A DNA stretch of 64,000 nucleotides, from assembly GCF_000015765.1 (NCBI RefSeq), contig NC_008942.1, positions 883,921-947,920 of the forward strand. Direction: 5' to 3'. The DNA is from Methanocorpusculum labreanum Z (GTDB lineage Archaea > Halobacteriota > Methanomicrobia > Methanomicrobiales > Methanocorpusculaceae). Shown here piece after piece: positions 24,598 through 33,517 of this stretch. A program made the translations under genes and the position numbers. The notes under the pieces were generated by a model. It saw only the letters and a list, made by a program, of their open reading frames with translations, was not told the DNA's origin and did not search any database. The first letter of the stretch is position 1, and every line of letters begins with the position of its first letter.

Positions 24598-25539
24598 TTA
24601 TACGGCATGCCACAAGAATTTCTCGGACCGGAGACCTTTTTTCTTCTGCCCGGCGGGTGTTTCGGAAAGATCATCGACGATGCTTCGAAGAAGCGAGCTT
24701 CCGGAATCGGCCTCGTGGACGAGCCAGGCCTCGACAGTGAGGGGGATGACATCGCCGTAGGAACCGTGGTGGGACTGGATGATGTGTCGAAGTTGAAGAA
24801 GCTGCTCGTCTGTGATGAGGTTTTTGTACTCGTCGATGTACATGATCCCCATCGTGATATGTTCGATGAGGTTGTAGGTGTCGTTTGGAACATAGCCGTA
24901 GCCGACTTTGTCGAAACAGAAAATTTTTCCGATGTCATGGAGAACTGCACCTGCAATGACCATATCCCGGTTTATATCGGTCCTTGGCATGATCTCGACA
25001 AGCGAAAGCGCGATCTTGACGGTTTCAAGAGAGTGTTCGCAGAGACCTCCGGTGTATTCGTGGTGACGGCGGATCGCGGCCGGACATCCGTAGAACCGCG
25101 CATCGAGACAGCAGGCAACGAAGAGTTTGAGGTCCGTGTTTCTGATGGTCCCGACGATCTTCTGAATTTCCAGCGCATTGGCGTTGAGATCGGCAGGCGT
25201 GTAGACGAACGCACTTTCCTGACTGGGCAGAAGGTCGATCGGTCCGGCAGCGATATCATTAATGGTTTCGGGCGAGTCGGAGAAGATATGGATTTCGCCG
25301 TTCTGATTCACTCTGCCTTTACCGGATATTTTATAGACGCGGCCGGTCTGGACGATCCTGGGGATTTCCACGGCTTTTTCTCCGTAAAACTTCGCTTCGA
25401 TGAGGCCGGTTTTATCGGCAAGGGTGAGATGGGCGAACTGCTCGCCGCGTTTGCTTCGAAGGTCGGCACGCTTGATCAGGAAGAGTGAGTCGACCGGGGT
25501 CGATTCAACAATATTTTCTACGAATTGGGTTTTTTCCAT
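24598..25539 (-). CDS. OB-fold plus HD-domain phosphohydrolase, YhaM-like
   Basis: 313 residues. The N-terminal OB-fold (about 10-95: FLIKRADLRSKRGEQFAHLT, LADKTGLIEAKFYGE) is a nucleic-acid-binding module. The HD domain carries H in RRHHEYTGGLCEHS, then HDIGK, and a distal HH in IIQSHHGSYG. This layout matches the bacterial 3'-5' exoribonuclease YhaM, so it probably trims RNA or single-stranded DNA. The start is the ATG at 25539 because GAGG lies six bases upstream; the frame is open to 25608 without a start signal. Confidence 0.82.
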   Translation of the reverse strand: MEKTQFVENIVESTPVDSLFLIKRADLRSKRGEQFAHLTLADKTGLIEAKFYGEKAVEIPRIVQTGRVYKISGKGRVNQNGEIHIFSDSPETINDIAAGPIDLLPSQESAFVYTPADLNANALEIQKIVGTIRNTDLKLFVACCLDARFYGCPAAIRRHHEYTGGLCEHSLETVKIALSLVEIMPRTDINRDMVIAGAVLHDIGKIFCFDKVGYGYVPNDTYNLIEHITMGIMYIDEYKNLITDEQLLQLRHIIQSHHGSYGDVIPLTVEAWLVHEADSGSSLLRSIVDDLSETPAGQKKKGLRSEKFLWHAV

Positions 25540-25989
25540 GTTTATCCTCGCATTTTCACCGTTTAGAAGTACAGTTGATAGTATGGGTGTGTCGTTTTGC
25601 CTAATCATGATTCTGTTTTACAGCGTCGAAGATATGATAGATGTTCCGAAACTGCGAGGTATCCGGCGACGGGAATCATTGTGTAGGGATATCATAGACA
25701 GTTTCAATCATGGAGATTTTGTACTGATTTATTGTTACAATGGATCTGGGTGAAAAAAGGAATAAAGACAATAAATGACATATGTGATAGACTTATATTA
25801 GATAAGTGGTAATATTCAATCAAAATAGATTAATACAATGTTTGGAGTTTGTTCCAAATTCCAAAACATAATGATGACCCTGAATAAGGTCTTTTTGATG
25901 ACCTTGTGCAGGGGTGGATTTCCCTTTGCATCAGATCCGCAGATGGATTCCTCTGGATTGACCTGACAAAGTAATTGGATTGAAATATC
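25540..25989. other. Divergent intergenic region
   Basis: About 450 bp between two divergent genes. CTTATATTAG at about 25791 is a TATA-like element on the plus strand, roughly 200 bases before the 25990 gene. No ORF in it looks real and no repeat copy is seen. Confidence 0.5.
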
Positions 25990-26421
25990 ATGGCGTATAG
26001 ATACAAGAGAGACAATCCCAAGAGCAAACGCAATCTGGTGATTGCATTTTTCGTTATTATTGTTCTTATTGCGCTTTTTGTTGCCGTTGTTGCTGGATTT
26101 TTCGGATCGAATTATGTGGTTCAGAAGTCTCTCGAGGATCCTGACGTTGTTCTCCATATGGCGGTTTCCGGAGGGGATATGATTGTGACCGTCTACGATG
26201 GGCGGAGGGTCGATGAACTGCGCATGCTCGTCCTTGAAATCGAAGGCGTATCGCTCCCGACGTCGATGTCGATGATGCCTGCGCCGCAGATGGGAACGGG
26301 GGAGGTCTGTTTTTCTAATACCTGCATGGGCGTAACGGGTGTCAGAAAAGTTGGAGTCCGCGGGATTTTTACCGACGGCAGTTCAAGCCTGCTCAAACTC
26401 AGTACGATTAAGTTTACCTGA
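25990..26421 (+). CDS. Membrane-anchored extracytoplasmic protein
   Basis: 143 residues. A basic start (YRYKRDNPKSKRN) is followed by one long hydrophobic helix LVIAFFVIIVLIALFVAVVA (residues 16-37) and a beta-rich outer domain of about 100 residues with one CFSNTC motif that could form a disulfide. The layout resembles archaeal type IV pilin-like or anchored surface proteins, but no cleavage motif is clear. Function unknown. It stands alone, followed by repeat C. Confidence 0.6.
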   Translation: MAYRYKRDNPKSKRNLVIAFFVIIVLIALFVAVVAGFFGSNYVVQKSLEDPDVVLHMAVSGGDMIVTVYDGRRVDELRMLVLEIEGVSLPTSMSMMPAPQMGTGEVCFSNTCMGVTGVRKVGVRGIFTDGSSSLLKLSTIKFT

Positions 26422-26439
26422 ATAGAACTTGCGCAGTGT

Positions 26440-26670
26440 TGTGATATTGACCGAGAAAGACTGACGTACTTATGAGATGCACCTCGATTTCGTGTACGGC
26501 ATTAGTGTAGACGCAAGAGAAAAACCAACCGCGAATCTCCGCGAATTAACGCGAATCGCATTTTCCTTACGTTCGGGTGCTCTGCTCCGGCTTATCGCCT
26601 ACGCAGGAATCGCGCCCTCTCTTGAAAAATGCTATTGGAAAAACCCGCATGCGGGTTTTTCTGTTGTTTC
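26440..26670 (+). repeat. Dispersed repeat C, long copy (plus)
   Basis: Runs from TGACGTACTTATGAGATGCA through AACCAACCGCGAATCTCCGC and GCGAATCGCATTTTCCTTAC to a terminal hairpin AAAAACCCGC-at-GCGGGTTTTT. The terminal hairpin with its T-run looks like a terminator. Inverse of the copy at 26715. Confidence 0.8.
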
Positions 26671-26714
26671 ATTATTTTTTCGATTACACAAAAAGAGAAG
26701 TTAACAGAGAGAAA

Positions 26715-26945
26715 AACCGGCACGCCGGTTTTTCCTCAGCATTTTTCCAGACGGCGTGCGATTCCTGCGTAGGCGATAAGCCGGAGCAGAGCACGCCGGC
26801 GCAAGAAAAATGCGATTCGCGTTAATTCGCGGAGATTCGCGGTTAAATAATCACTTTTATCCACACCCAGTAATACCCTTCCCGAATTGAGTTGAGAATA
26901 ACACCGCGTAACTCCTACCTGAAATGGAGATACTGATTTGACATA
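26715..26945 (-). repeat. Dispersed repeat C, long copy (minus)
   Basis: Starts with hairpin AAAAACCGGC-ac-GCCGGTTTTT and mirrors 26440-26670; the stem bases differ from the partner copy yet still pair. Same orientation and near-identical over about 200 bp to 14690-14905. Confidence 0.8.
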
Positions 26946-27228
26946 CGCCTCCCAGTAACCATCAGATGAGCGACTCCCATATATAGTTAAGTGGGAAAAA
27001 GGTGTACACATAACACATTATACTGACATAAAAGGTGTATTCCTCAGGTACAGACTCATCACCCGCGGCTCGCAATCAAAACAAGTCTAAAAAATATCTC
27101 CAAGCAAACCGATGATATGGGAACCCTTCTGGAAATCCCGCTCTATCTCATCTGGAACACATCACACTTTTTATGATAAGAGCAGACGAGGGGCATGCAA
27201 TCCTTACATTGACTTCTTGCTCAGCCTT

Positions 27229-27270
27229 GGTGACATTGCATGTCACCAGAAATCACAAATCAAAGATTTG
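27229..27270 (-). repeat. Two B-type hairpins at the end of the BrxD-like operon
   Basis: GGTGACA-ttgca-TGTCACC (27229-27247) and CAAATC-aaa-GATTTG (27256-27270), with CCGAG next to the second on the minus strand. They lie 24-65 bases after the minus-strand stop at 27294, so they would form in the 3' untranslated region. Confidence 0.75.
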
Positions 27271-27293
27271 CTCGGACCTGGCGCTGCTTCGCA

Positions 27294-28586
27294 TCACCAT
27301 GACACTTCCATTACGGCCTTTTCTTCTTCTTTCAGCCCTGCCGCATCCTTCACCGGCTCGAACACATACTTTTCCATCGGCTGATAATTTGGATACAGGG
27401 CGCATTTATCCAGCACATCCACGAACTCGCGCAGGTAAAGCCTCGGCACCACATCGACCCGGCCGCCGAACCGGCTGGTCACCTTGTCGATCATCGTTTT
27501 TATGAACTTCGGCGAGACCCTTGATTTATCCACTTCCTGATATGCCTCGGCATAGATATCCATGACCTTGCCGGCTGCCTCGCCGAGTTTTGCCGCATCG
27601 AACTTGGACAAAACGATCTGGGTCTGCATCGGATTTGAAAACCCGTCGTCGGCGATGATCCCGATCCGATCAAAGAGCGGCGGGAGAGAACGGATGCCCT
27701 TTGAGCTGTCGAAGAATGCCGGCGTCCCGGCAAACAGGAAGAAACAGTTCGGCAGGTCGTTTTTATCGATCATATCGACGATCTGCCGGAGATTGATGTA
27801 GCCTTTTTCGCGCTGGGGACGGGCAAACGCCTGAGCCGTTTCTGCTTCGTCGAAGCTGACCAAAAGACCGGCATACCCCGCCTGGGTCATCACATATACG
27901 AGACCTTTCAGGAACTGAAGGGCGTCGCCTTCGGTGACCCCGCCTTTCAGACCCGCCTGAGCTTTGAAACTTCTCCCGACCGTCGGTTCGCCCGACACCC
28001 AGCCGATCGCCGCCTGGGCGGTTGCAAAATCCCCTTTGTTGTTTGCCTGATAATAAGTCCGAAGGGCCGAGGCGAGACCGGAGTTCATCCCGCTCACCCG
28101 TTCGAGGACCGACTCGATCTCCTTTTCCGTCAGCTCGACGAGACGCGGATCGTCCTCGCCGATCCCCGTGCTGATCAGACGGTCCTCGATCCCGTAGATC
28201 CAGGTGTCGATGATGCTTTTGAGGGCATGATCCTCAGTCCCCGTGGTCAGCCCCGAACAGATCCTTGCATAGATCGCCTGCAGTTTATGCAGCGGCGTGT
28301 CCGGCGAGATAACGACATGCGAGGTGACGAAACGCTGCTTCTGTCCAATCTCGACCGCACGGGAGATCAGAAACGTTTTTCCCGAACCATACTCGCCGCG
28401 AACGAATTTACAGTCCGCATGCCCGGATGCCACGTATTCAAGCTGAGATCTAATTACCTTCTCTTCGGTCGAAAGACCGACCGCGAGACGGGCAAGTCCC
28501 GCCTGAGGCACCGTTCCCCGGCGAAGAGCATTGATTATCCCGATACTTTCCAGTTTTCGGTCAATGTGTCCGTTATGTTCCGACAT
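27294..28586 (-). CDS. BrxD-like P-loop ATPase (DUF2791)
   Basis: 430 residues from the ATG at 28586. The start INALRRGTVPQAGLARLAVG and FVRGEYGSGKTFLISRAVEI (Walker A at about 64-71) are hallmarks of DUF2791, the family of BREX-associated ATPase BrxD. Walker B is GLLVSFDEAET (about 245-255), with sensor-like CFFLFAGTPAFF after it. In bacteria the family occurs in phage-defence clusters (BREX) and with helicases. Here its only close partner is the TPR protein gene upstream, overlapped by 14 bases. No BrxC, PglX or helicase is in view. Confidence 0.85.
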   Translation of the reverse strand: MSEHNGHIDRKLESIGIINALRRGTVPQAGLARLAVGLSTEEKVIRSQLEYVASGHADCKFVRGEYGSGKTFLISRAVEIGQKQRFVTSHVVISPDTPLHKLQAIYARICSGLTTGTEDHALKSIIDTWIYGIEDRLISTGIGEDDPRLVELTEKEIESVLERVSGMNSGLASALRTYYQANNKGDFATAQAAIGWVSGEPTVGRSFKAQAGLKGGVTEGDALQFLKGLVYVMTQAGYAGLLVSFDEAETAQAFARPQREKGYINLRQIVDMIDKNDLPNCFFLFAGTPAFFDSSKGIRSLPPLFDRIGIIADDGFSNPMQTQIVLSKFDAAKLGEAAGKVMDIYAEAYQEVDKSRVSPKFIKTMIDKVTSRFGGRVDVVPRLYLREFVDVLDKCALYPNYQPMEKYVFEPVKDAAGLKEEEKAVMEVSW

Positions 28587-30396
28587 AGCCGTATACCTCG
28601 CCGCGTTCGCCCACACCGCGTTTCTCTATTAAAGAGATCCCGTGTTCGGCAAGTTTCGCCAGCATCGAGTTTACGATCCCGGTGACCCGCCGGGTCTCGA
28701 GAACGGCGCGAAGATCCATTTCCGTTGCTTCGCGGTGCTCTTTTAAGAAAATGAAGACAGTCGACTCGCGTTCATCGAGAAACGAAAGATCGCTGTTTTG
28801 GACATCCGGCTCCTCCTCTTCTTCCTGTGTTTCAACGATGACCGGACGCTCGGCGAGCACCCGGCCTTTCAGACGCGAAAGGACATCCATGAAATCCTCG
28901 ACGCGGATCTTTTCAGGATAGCAGGGAAGGACGTCGATTCCTGCAAGACAGCACCATTTGCAGGTCTCGTAATCCTGCCGCTCCAAAGAATCGACTGCAG
29001 AATACAGATATCCTGCCGAAAGCATCTCGCGGCCGTTCGAAGAGAGCCGATCCGTGACGCTGCCGAGCTTTTTGATGATCATATCCTTGGCTTTGGCAAT
29101 TTTATAGATCTCTTCCCCGCCGTTGAAGACGGCATCGGCGATCGTCTCGATGTCGCGGACTTTAACGGTATTCGCGACCATATACCGGATCGTCGTCTCG
29201 CACTCACGTTCGTCCCCGCTCCGTTTGAGAAAACCGGCATAGGAGATGCCGCCTTTGATGAAGTCCGCACGGTAGGCACGGTAGTACCAGTCGCGTGCCT
29301 GCGAAAGGGAGCCGGCGTCTTCGTATGCTTTGCCGATCCAGGCAAGACATACCGGGGTCGGATACGGCGAGAGGATGACGCTGATGATTCCAGCCACCTC
29401 TTCTTTCGTGCGTACGGTCGAGAGAAATGCGGTGAATTTGGAGATGACCAGTTCCTGAAGAAGTGGATCGGCGTCGTCGGCACTGCAGAGCTGGGTGATC
29501 AAACCCCGGTACACGCTGTTCGCCGCATCGTCGTTTTCAAGACGTGACTCGAGTTCGGCGAAAAGCAGGCGGTATACCGGATCGTTTGCGGTTTTGAGAA
29601 GTTCACCCAGCTCATACCTCGCAGAGGTATAGTTCCCGAGAAGTTTTTCGAGAAGGATGTAGGAGAACCGGATCTGCGAAACGGTTTCGTCTTCGACGCC
29701 TGCCTCTTCGAGACTGTCGAGCGCCGAGCGGTATGCCCGCTCGGCCCCGGCCGGATCGAGTGCGGCAAGCGCCTCGAGACTCTGCCTGAGATAGACCGTG
29801 TCTTTGACGGCGTTCCATGCCCGAAGGGAAAGCTGCATCGCCTTCTGATACTCCTTTTCCGTATACAGTGCATCGATGTACTCGTGACTGAATGTCTCGC
29901 CGCCGAAGTTCTGGATATGGAGAGCAATCGCTTCGCTCGGCTCGCCGACGCGGGTAAGCGTCTGCATAAGTGTTCTGATGTCTTCGGGGCGGTTTTCCAG
30001 CCTGACCAGAGCACGAAGCGAGGGAATGGCGCCACGCAGATCCTCGTTTGCGAGAAGAAGAGACGAATATCTTCGAAGAGCGGTTTTGTTCTCCGGGTCG
30101 AGGATCAGGGCGGTCGCATACTCTTCGGCGGCTTTGATCGTATCCGAATGTTCAAGAACGAGACCGAGATAACTGTGCAGATACGAAGAAGCCGGCATGA
30201 GCCGGATGAGATCTTTCAAAAGGGATCCGGCGGTGTCGTAGAGACCTGTTTCCATGTAGCTTCTGGCAGCTAAAAGAAGGAGAGCGGGGTCGCTCGTGCC
30301 GGATGAAAAGGAGATGACCTCCGAATATTTTCCGGCATTGAAAAGTTCCATGCCGACTGAGAGGTTTTTCGCGGTTGCAACAGGATCGTCGGTCAT
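28573..30396 (-). CDS. TPR-repeat protein with C-terminal winged-helix-like domain
   Basis: 607 residues. The first 470 are built of helical pairs with TPR spacing (for example ALLLLAARSYMETGLYDTAG, SYLHSYLGLVLEHSDTIKAA, ARDWYYRAYRADFIKGGISY). An acidic linker TQEEEEEPDV follows at about 500, then a domain of about 80 residues, STVFIFLKEHREATEMDLRA onwards, which looks like a winged helix with a beta-hairpin end (GERGEVYGYV). It is probably a scaffold or regulator for the overlapping BrxD-like ATPase. No enzymatic motif seen. Confidence 0.72.
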   Translation of the reverse strand: MTDDPVATAKNLSVGMELFNAGKYSEVISFSSGTSDPALLLLAARSYMETGLYDTAGSLLKDLIRLMPASSYLHSYLGLVLEHSDTIKAAEEYATALILDPENKTALRRYSSLLLANEDLRGAIPSLRALVRLENRPEDIRTLMQTLTRVGEPSEAIALHIQNFGGETFSHEYIDALYTEKEYQKAMQLSLRAWNAVKDTVYLRQSLEALAALDPAGAERAYRSALDSLEEAGVEDETVSQIRFSYILLEKLLGNYTSARYELGELLKTANDPVYRLLFAELESRLENDDAANSVYRGLITQLCSADDADPLLQELVISKFTAFLSTVRTKEEVAGIISVILSPYPTPVCLAWIGKAYEDAGSLSQARDWYYRAYRADFIKGGISYAGFLKRSGDERECETTIRYMVANTVKVRDIETIADAVFNGGEEIYKIAKAKDMIIKKLGSVTDRLSSNGREMLSAGYLYSAVDSLERQDYETCKWCCLAGIDVLPCYPEKIRVEDFMDVLSRLKGRVLAERPVIVETQEEEEEPDVQNSDLSFLDERESTVFIFLKEHREATEMDLRAVLETRRVTGIVNSMLAKLAEHGISLIEKRGVGERGEVYGYVGT

Positions 30397-30402
30397 GTTT
30401 TT

Positions 30403-30915
30403 TCAGCGTATTACCGAGAGGATGGCGCGTCCGAACTCCTCGGCATCGAAGGGGGTTTGGGCAGTGACAATGCTGCCGTCAGCGACGACTTTATCCTGCA
30501 CGATCTCTGCTTTGTCAAGCGTGAGGACACGAAGTGTTGCCGGCGTCTGAAGGCAGGTCGCTTTTTTCCCGGCAAGGAGGCCGGCTTCGGCCAGGATCAC
30601 GGGAGCAAGACAGATAGCGGCGGCGAGTTTGCCGGAGACGCCGATTTTATTGGTTATATCGATGAGTTTTTCATTTCTCCAGAGCTCGTCCTGACAGCCG
30701 ATCCCGCCGTCGATGACGATTCCGTCAAAGTCCGCGGGGTTTACTTCGCTGAAAGAGAAGTCCGACTCAACGATCTCTCCGTGCATGCCGTAACAGGTCC
30801 CGTGGATGGTCGATGCGGTCAAACATTCAACACCCTGTTCTTCGAGTATTCTTTTGGGAACGGTATATCCCATATCTATGAAACGGTCTGATGCAATGAC
30901 GAAGAGAATCTTCAT
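30403..30915 (-). CDS. DJ-1/PfpI family protein
   Basis: 170 residues from the ATG at 30915 (KILFVIASDRFIDMGYTVPK). The nucleophile-elbow motif AAICLAPVILAEAGLL contains the conserved cysteine (about residue 101), with the usual early Glu region (GVECLTAS). The family includes glyoxalases, deglycases and proteases; the activity here is not decided. An in-frame ATG at 30954 has GGAAGG before it and would add 13 residues. It ends six bases before the TPR gene and follows the RFC-like gene, so it belongs to the long minus-strand run. Confidence 0.85.
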   Translation of the reverse strand: MKILFVIASDRFIDMGYTVPKRILEEQGVECLTASTIHGTCYGMHGEIVESDFSFSEVNPADFDGIVIDGGIGCQDELWRNEKLIDITNKIGVSGKLAAAICLAPVILAEAGLLAGKKATCLQTPATLRVLTLDKAEIVQDKVVADGSIVTAQTPFDAEEFGRAILSVIR

Positions 30916-30965
30916 ACTATATGGTTGTGCTTCGAGAGGATTTAAGTTGTTCATCCTGCCCTTCC

Positions 30966-31964
30966 TTAGACGGAAGAACCGCTAAGGAGCTCGGTCAGCT
31001 CGGCAGTGAACGCGTTCATCTGGAGATATTCGTTCTGTCCTTCGACAAGCGTGATCTCTGCTTTGGAAAAGAGCAAAGCAAGGTCCGGCGTAATATTTCC
31101 AATAAGGCATCTGCGAAGCGAACGAAGAACATCGCCGGCATTCATGCCGTACTCGATCTGGAGATTTTCAACGATCTGCTGTGCAGCTGCAGAATCGCCT
31201 CTTCCGGCCGCAAGGACCGCTGCGGCCGACAGCTCTCCGGTCTCGGTCGTCATGAGCTCTGAAAGGTCACTGACATCATGGAGAGCCATGAGTTCCAGCC
31301 AGACGAGAGCTTTTCTGAGATCGCCTGCAGACCCGAGGATCAGCATATCCAGATTCTCTTCGGAGATCGAACCAACGCATCCTTCCTGCTCGAGGACATG
31401 CTTCAGATAGTCCCGCATCGTTGCTTCATCGATCGGCAAAAAGTAGAGCGGCACGCACCTTGATCGGATCGGATCGATGATCGAGGCAAGAGAGCTGGTG
31501 ACAAAGATAAACCGGCAGGTCTGACTGTACTGCTCCATGATCCGGCGAAGGGCAGCCTGGGCATCTTTAGTCAGATCGCCGGCTCCATCAAAGATGATCA
31601 GACGAAACGGAGCCGAGAGCGGTTTCAAGGAGGCGTGCCATCTGACGATATACTTGAAGTTGGCGAGAACGGATTTGTTCTTCTGATACAGATGGGCGAA
31701 CCGGTCGTTCTCGGCAAAATAGGTGTGCCCTTGCGAGAACATCACGCTCACGGGCAGAACGGTCGTGTTTTCTGCGGCAGATTCCGTGTAGAACCTGCGG
31801 GAGAAGACCTCAAGAGCGGAGGACTTCCCGCAGCCGCTTCGCCCGATCACCAGCAGGTGCGGGAGGTTGCCGAGAGCTGCGTAGGCAGAGAGCTGCTTTA
31901 CCGGACTGTTTTGTCCGATCACCTCTTCAAACGAGGTCGGGCGGTATTTTTCAATCCAGAGCAT
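30966..31964 (-). CDS. Replication factor C small-subunit paralogue with altered Walker B
   Basis: 332 residues with the RFC/clamp-loader layout: WIEKYRPTSFEEVIGQ start, Walker A GRSGCGKSSA (about 42-51), sensor and arginine-finger motif IIDPIRSRCVPLYF, lid and C-terminal collar helices. Walker B reads LIIFDGAGDL where clamp loaders normally have DEAD/DEAN, so the catalytic Glu is missing (FDGAG). Methanogens such as Methanosarcina are known to carry a second small subunit, and this fits that role: a subunit that may bind but poorly hydrolyse ATP. It overlaps the phosphopantothenate synthetase end by 14 bases. Confidence 0.85.
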   Translation of the reverse strand: MLWIEKYRPTSFEEVIGQNSPVKQLSAYAALGNLPHLLVIGRSGCGKSSALEVFSRRFYTESAAENTTVLPVSVMFSQGHTYFAENDRFAHLYQKNKSVLANFKYIVRWHASLKPLSAPFRLIIFDGAGDLTKDAQAALRRIMEQYSQTCRFIFVTSSLASIIDPIRSRCVPLYFLPIDEATMRDYLKHVLEQEGCVGSISEENLDMLILGSAGDLRKALVWLELMALHDVSDLSELMTTETGELSAAAVLAAGRGDSAAAQQIVENLQIEYGMNAGDVLRSLRRCLIGNITPDLALLFSKAEITLVEGQNEYLQMNAFTAELTELLSGSSV

Positions 31965-32688
31965 GGGAAAGGAATTCCTGAATATCCTTTACAGCCTGGC
32001 TGAGGAAATATCTTGCGTCGATTTCGGGCATCGTAACGGTCTCGCCCGATGCCTTGAGCCGGTCGCATTCCAGAGCGATGTTGGGCAGGGCACGGGTGAC
32101 CTCGTCGATGATCGGCAGGGTGGCTGTTTTGGAGGTGCGGTCGATCGGGTTCAGATCGACGGTGATAACCAGTTTGCCCATCGAAACGAGGGCTTCGCAC
32201 CGGTCGCCGTCTTCAAGAGGGACTAAAACGACGTCGGCCGAACCGATCCCGTCGGGACGGCAGAGACCGCGGGCATGGGGTAGAGGGACGCACCGCTCGA
32301 CAGGGCCTTTGGAGACGATGCATCCAGCCTCTTCGAGAAGGTTTGTGACAAGCGTCATCCTCTCATCGGTCCGGTGGAAGAGGTTCACCTCGACCTCGGC
32401 GCCGCTTGCCTTCTGCAGCTGGGCAATCTCTTTTGCTGCGAGGGCGGCCGTGTTTCCGTTGATGGAAAGGACCGGGTGTTTTGCGGCAAGCAGAACGCGT
32501 GCGCCAAGTTTTTCGGCTTCAAGGGCCGAGGCGGATGTTTTTTCGCCGAACAGATAATCGAAGGCTTCACCGCGTCCGTGGGAGGTCAGACCTTCCATGG
32601 AAACGACGCCGCTTTTTGCGTAACCGGCAAGCTGTTCTCTCGTGATAAGCGATTTGTATCTTGGATGGGATGCTGGAATATCAGACAT
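31951..32688 (-). CDS. 4-phosphopantoate-beta-alanine ligase (phosphopantothenate synthetase)
   Basis: 245 residues from the ATG at 32688, with CGAGG upstream. The family (formerly DUF137) joins 4-phosphopantoate and beta-alanine with ATP, the archaeal replacement for the pantothenate synthetase/kinase order. Typical patches are IPASHPRYKSLITREQL, GLTSHGRGEAFDYLFGE, FHRTDERM and VTVDLNPIDRTSKTA. It overlaps pantoate kinase by eight bases and CoaBC is one gene further up, so three consecutive CoA steps are encoded together. Confidence 0.93.
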   Translation of the reverse strand: MSDIPASHPRYKSLITREQLAGYAKSGVVSMEGLTSHGRGEAFDYLFGEKTSASALEAEKLGARVLLAAKHPVLSINGNTAALAAKEIAQLQKASGAEVEVNLFHRTDERMTLVTNLLEEAGCIVSKGPVERCVPLPHARGLCRPDGIGSADVVLVPLEDGDRCEALVSMGKLVITVDLNPIDRTSKTATLPIIDEVTRALPNIALECDRLKASGETVTMPEIDARYFLSQAVKDIQEFLSHALD

Positions 32689-33517
32689 AATTTTCCTCGA
32701 GAATGACAGGACCTGATCTGCTGACATGCAGTAGAATCGGTTCGCCGAACTGTTTCAAAACATTTTCAGCCGCGGGACCGACGGCAAAGACGCCGTTTCC
32801 AAGCATCGTCATGGATGCGGGAACGCCTGCCGCTTTGCAGGCGGCAAGGACGGGCAGGAGGTCGGGCGGCAGAAGCCCGCTTTTTTCCGTGAAGGAGAGT
32901 GAATTTTCCATAAATTCTGCAAGGGACGCTGGCTCGCGTTCCGGAAATGCGGCGGTGACCTGCTGCATTTTTTCATGCGAGGTGATGACGTCGTGCGTGG
33001 AGATGCCGCCAAACGAGATCGTCCAGAACACTTCATCAGGATAGAAACGGCTCGTCACGCCCGAAATGCCCGGATGCGTTCTGACGACGAGACCCCCGCC
33101 GGTCGCCGCGGCCACATCGCCGAGGCCAGTTCCGTGAGATACCTCGACCTCGTGGGCCGCGGCGGCGATATCTGCCGGCGTCATCCCAAGCTGAAATACG
33201 CAGTTTGCAGCAGAATATGCCGCAAGAAGCCCCGCAGCACTCATCCCGAATCCAGCCCCTATCGGGAGGTCAACCATGACCCGCACCTCGGCAGTCACAT
33301 CGAGAGATGACAGCACCTCCCTGATCAGCCAGTCATCCATACTGCCGTCGCTGATCTCGATTCGGATCTCAGATGCTTCACGCATCTCGACGGTGACGCC
33401 TTTGTCGATCACGATCCCGGCGCCGAGACTCCCGGTCGTCTGGGCAGAGATACCGTCGATCCGCTTAAAGTAGCCTGAGATATGACCCGGAGCAAAAGTT
33501 ATGCAAGAACGTCCCAT
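32681..33517 (-). CDS. Pantoate kinase (GHMP family)
   Basis: About 278 residues. It phosphorylates pantoate with ATP in the archaeal CoA pathway. The start CITFAPGHISGYFKRI and the GHMP motif DLPIGAGFGMSAAGLLAAYS (PxGxGxGxSA) are clear; GLGDVAAATGGGLVVRTHPG is the archaeal-PoK-specific pattern. I take the ATG at 33517; the frame is open to 33550. It overlaps coaBC by about 19 bases and the ligase by eight, indicating an operon. Confidence 0.92.
   Translation of the reverse strand: MGRSCITFAPGHISGYFKRIDGISAQTTGSLGAGIVIDKGVTVEMREASEIRIEISDGSMDDWLIREVLSSLDVTAEVRVMVDLPIGAGFGMSAAGLLAAYSAANCVFQLGMTPADIAAAAHEVEVSHGTGLGDVAAATGGGLVVRTHPGISGVTSRFYPDEVFWTISFGGISTHDVITSHEKMQQVTAAFPEREPASLAEFMENSLSFTEKSGLLPPDLLPVLAACKAAGVPASMTMLGNGVFAVGPAAENVLKQFGEPILLHVSRSGPVILEENYV

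Larger units (their letters stand above)
26422..27293. other. Repeat-rich gene-free region
   Basis: Two long repeat-C copies face each other (26440-26670 plus, 26715-26945 minus). A third part (27012-27293) holds the B hairpins at 27229-27270 just past the end of the BrxD-like gene. No gene supported. Confidence 0.7.

Noticed and set aside
24607-25488. 293-codon plus-strand frame opposite the YhaM-like gene
   Set aside because: The minus frame has OB-fold and HD motifs and a ribosome site; the plus frame has none.
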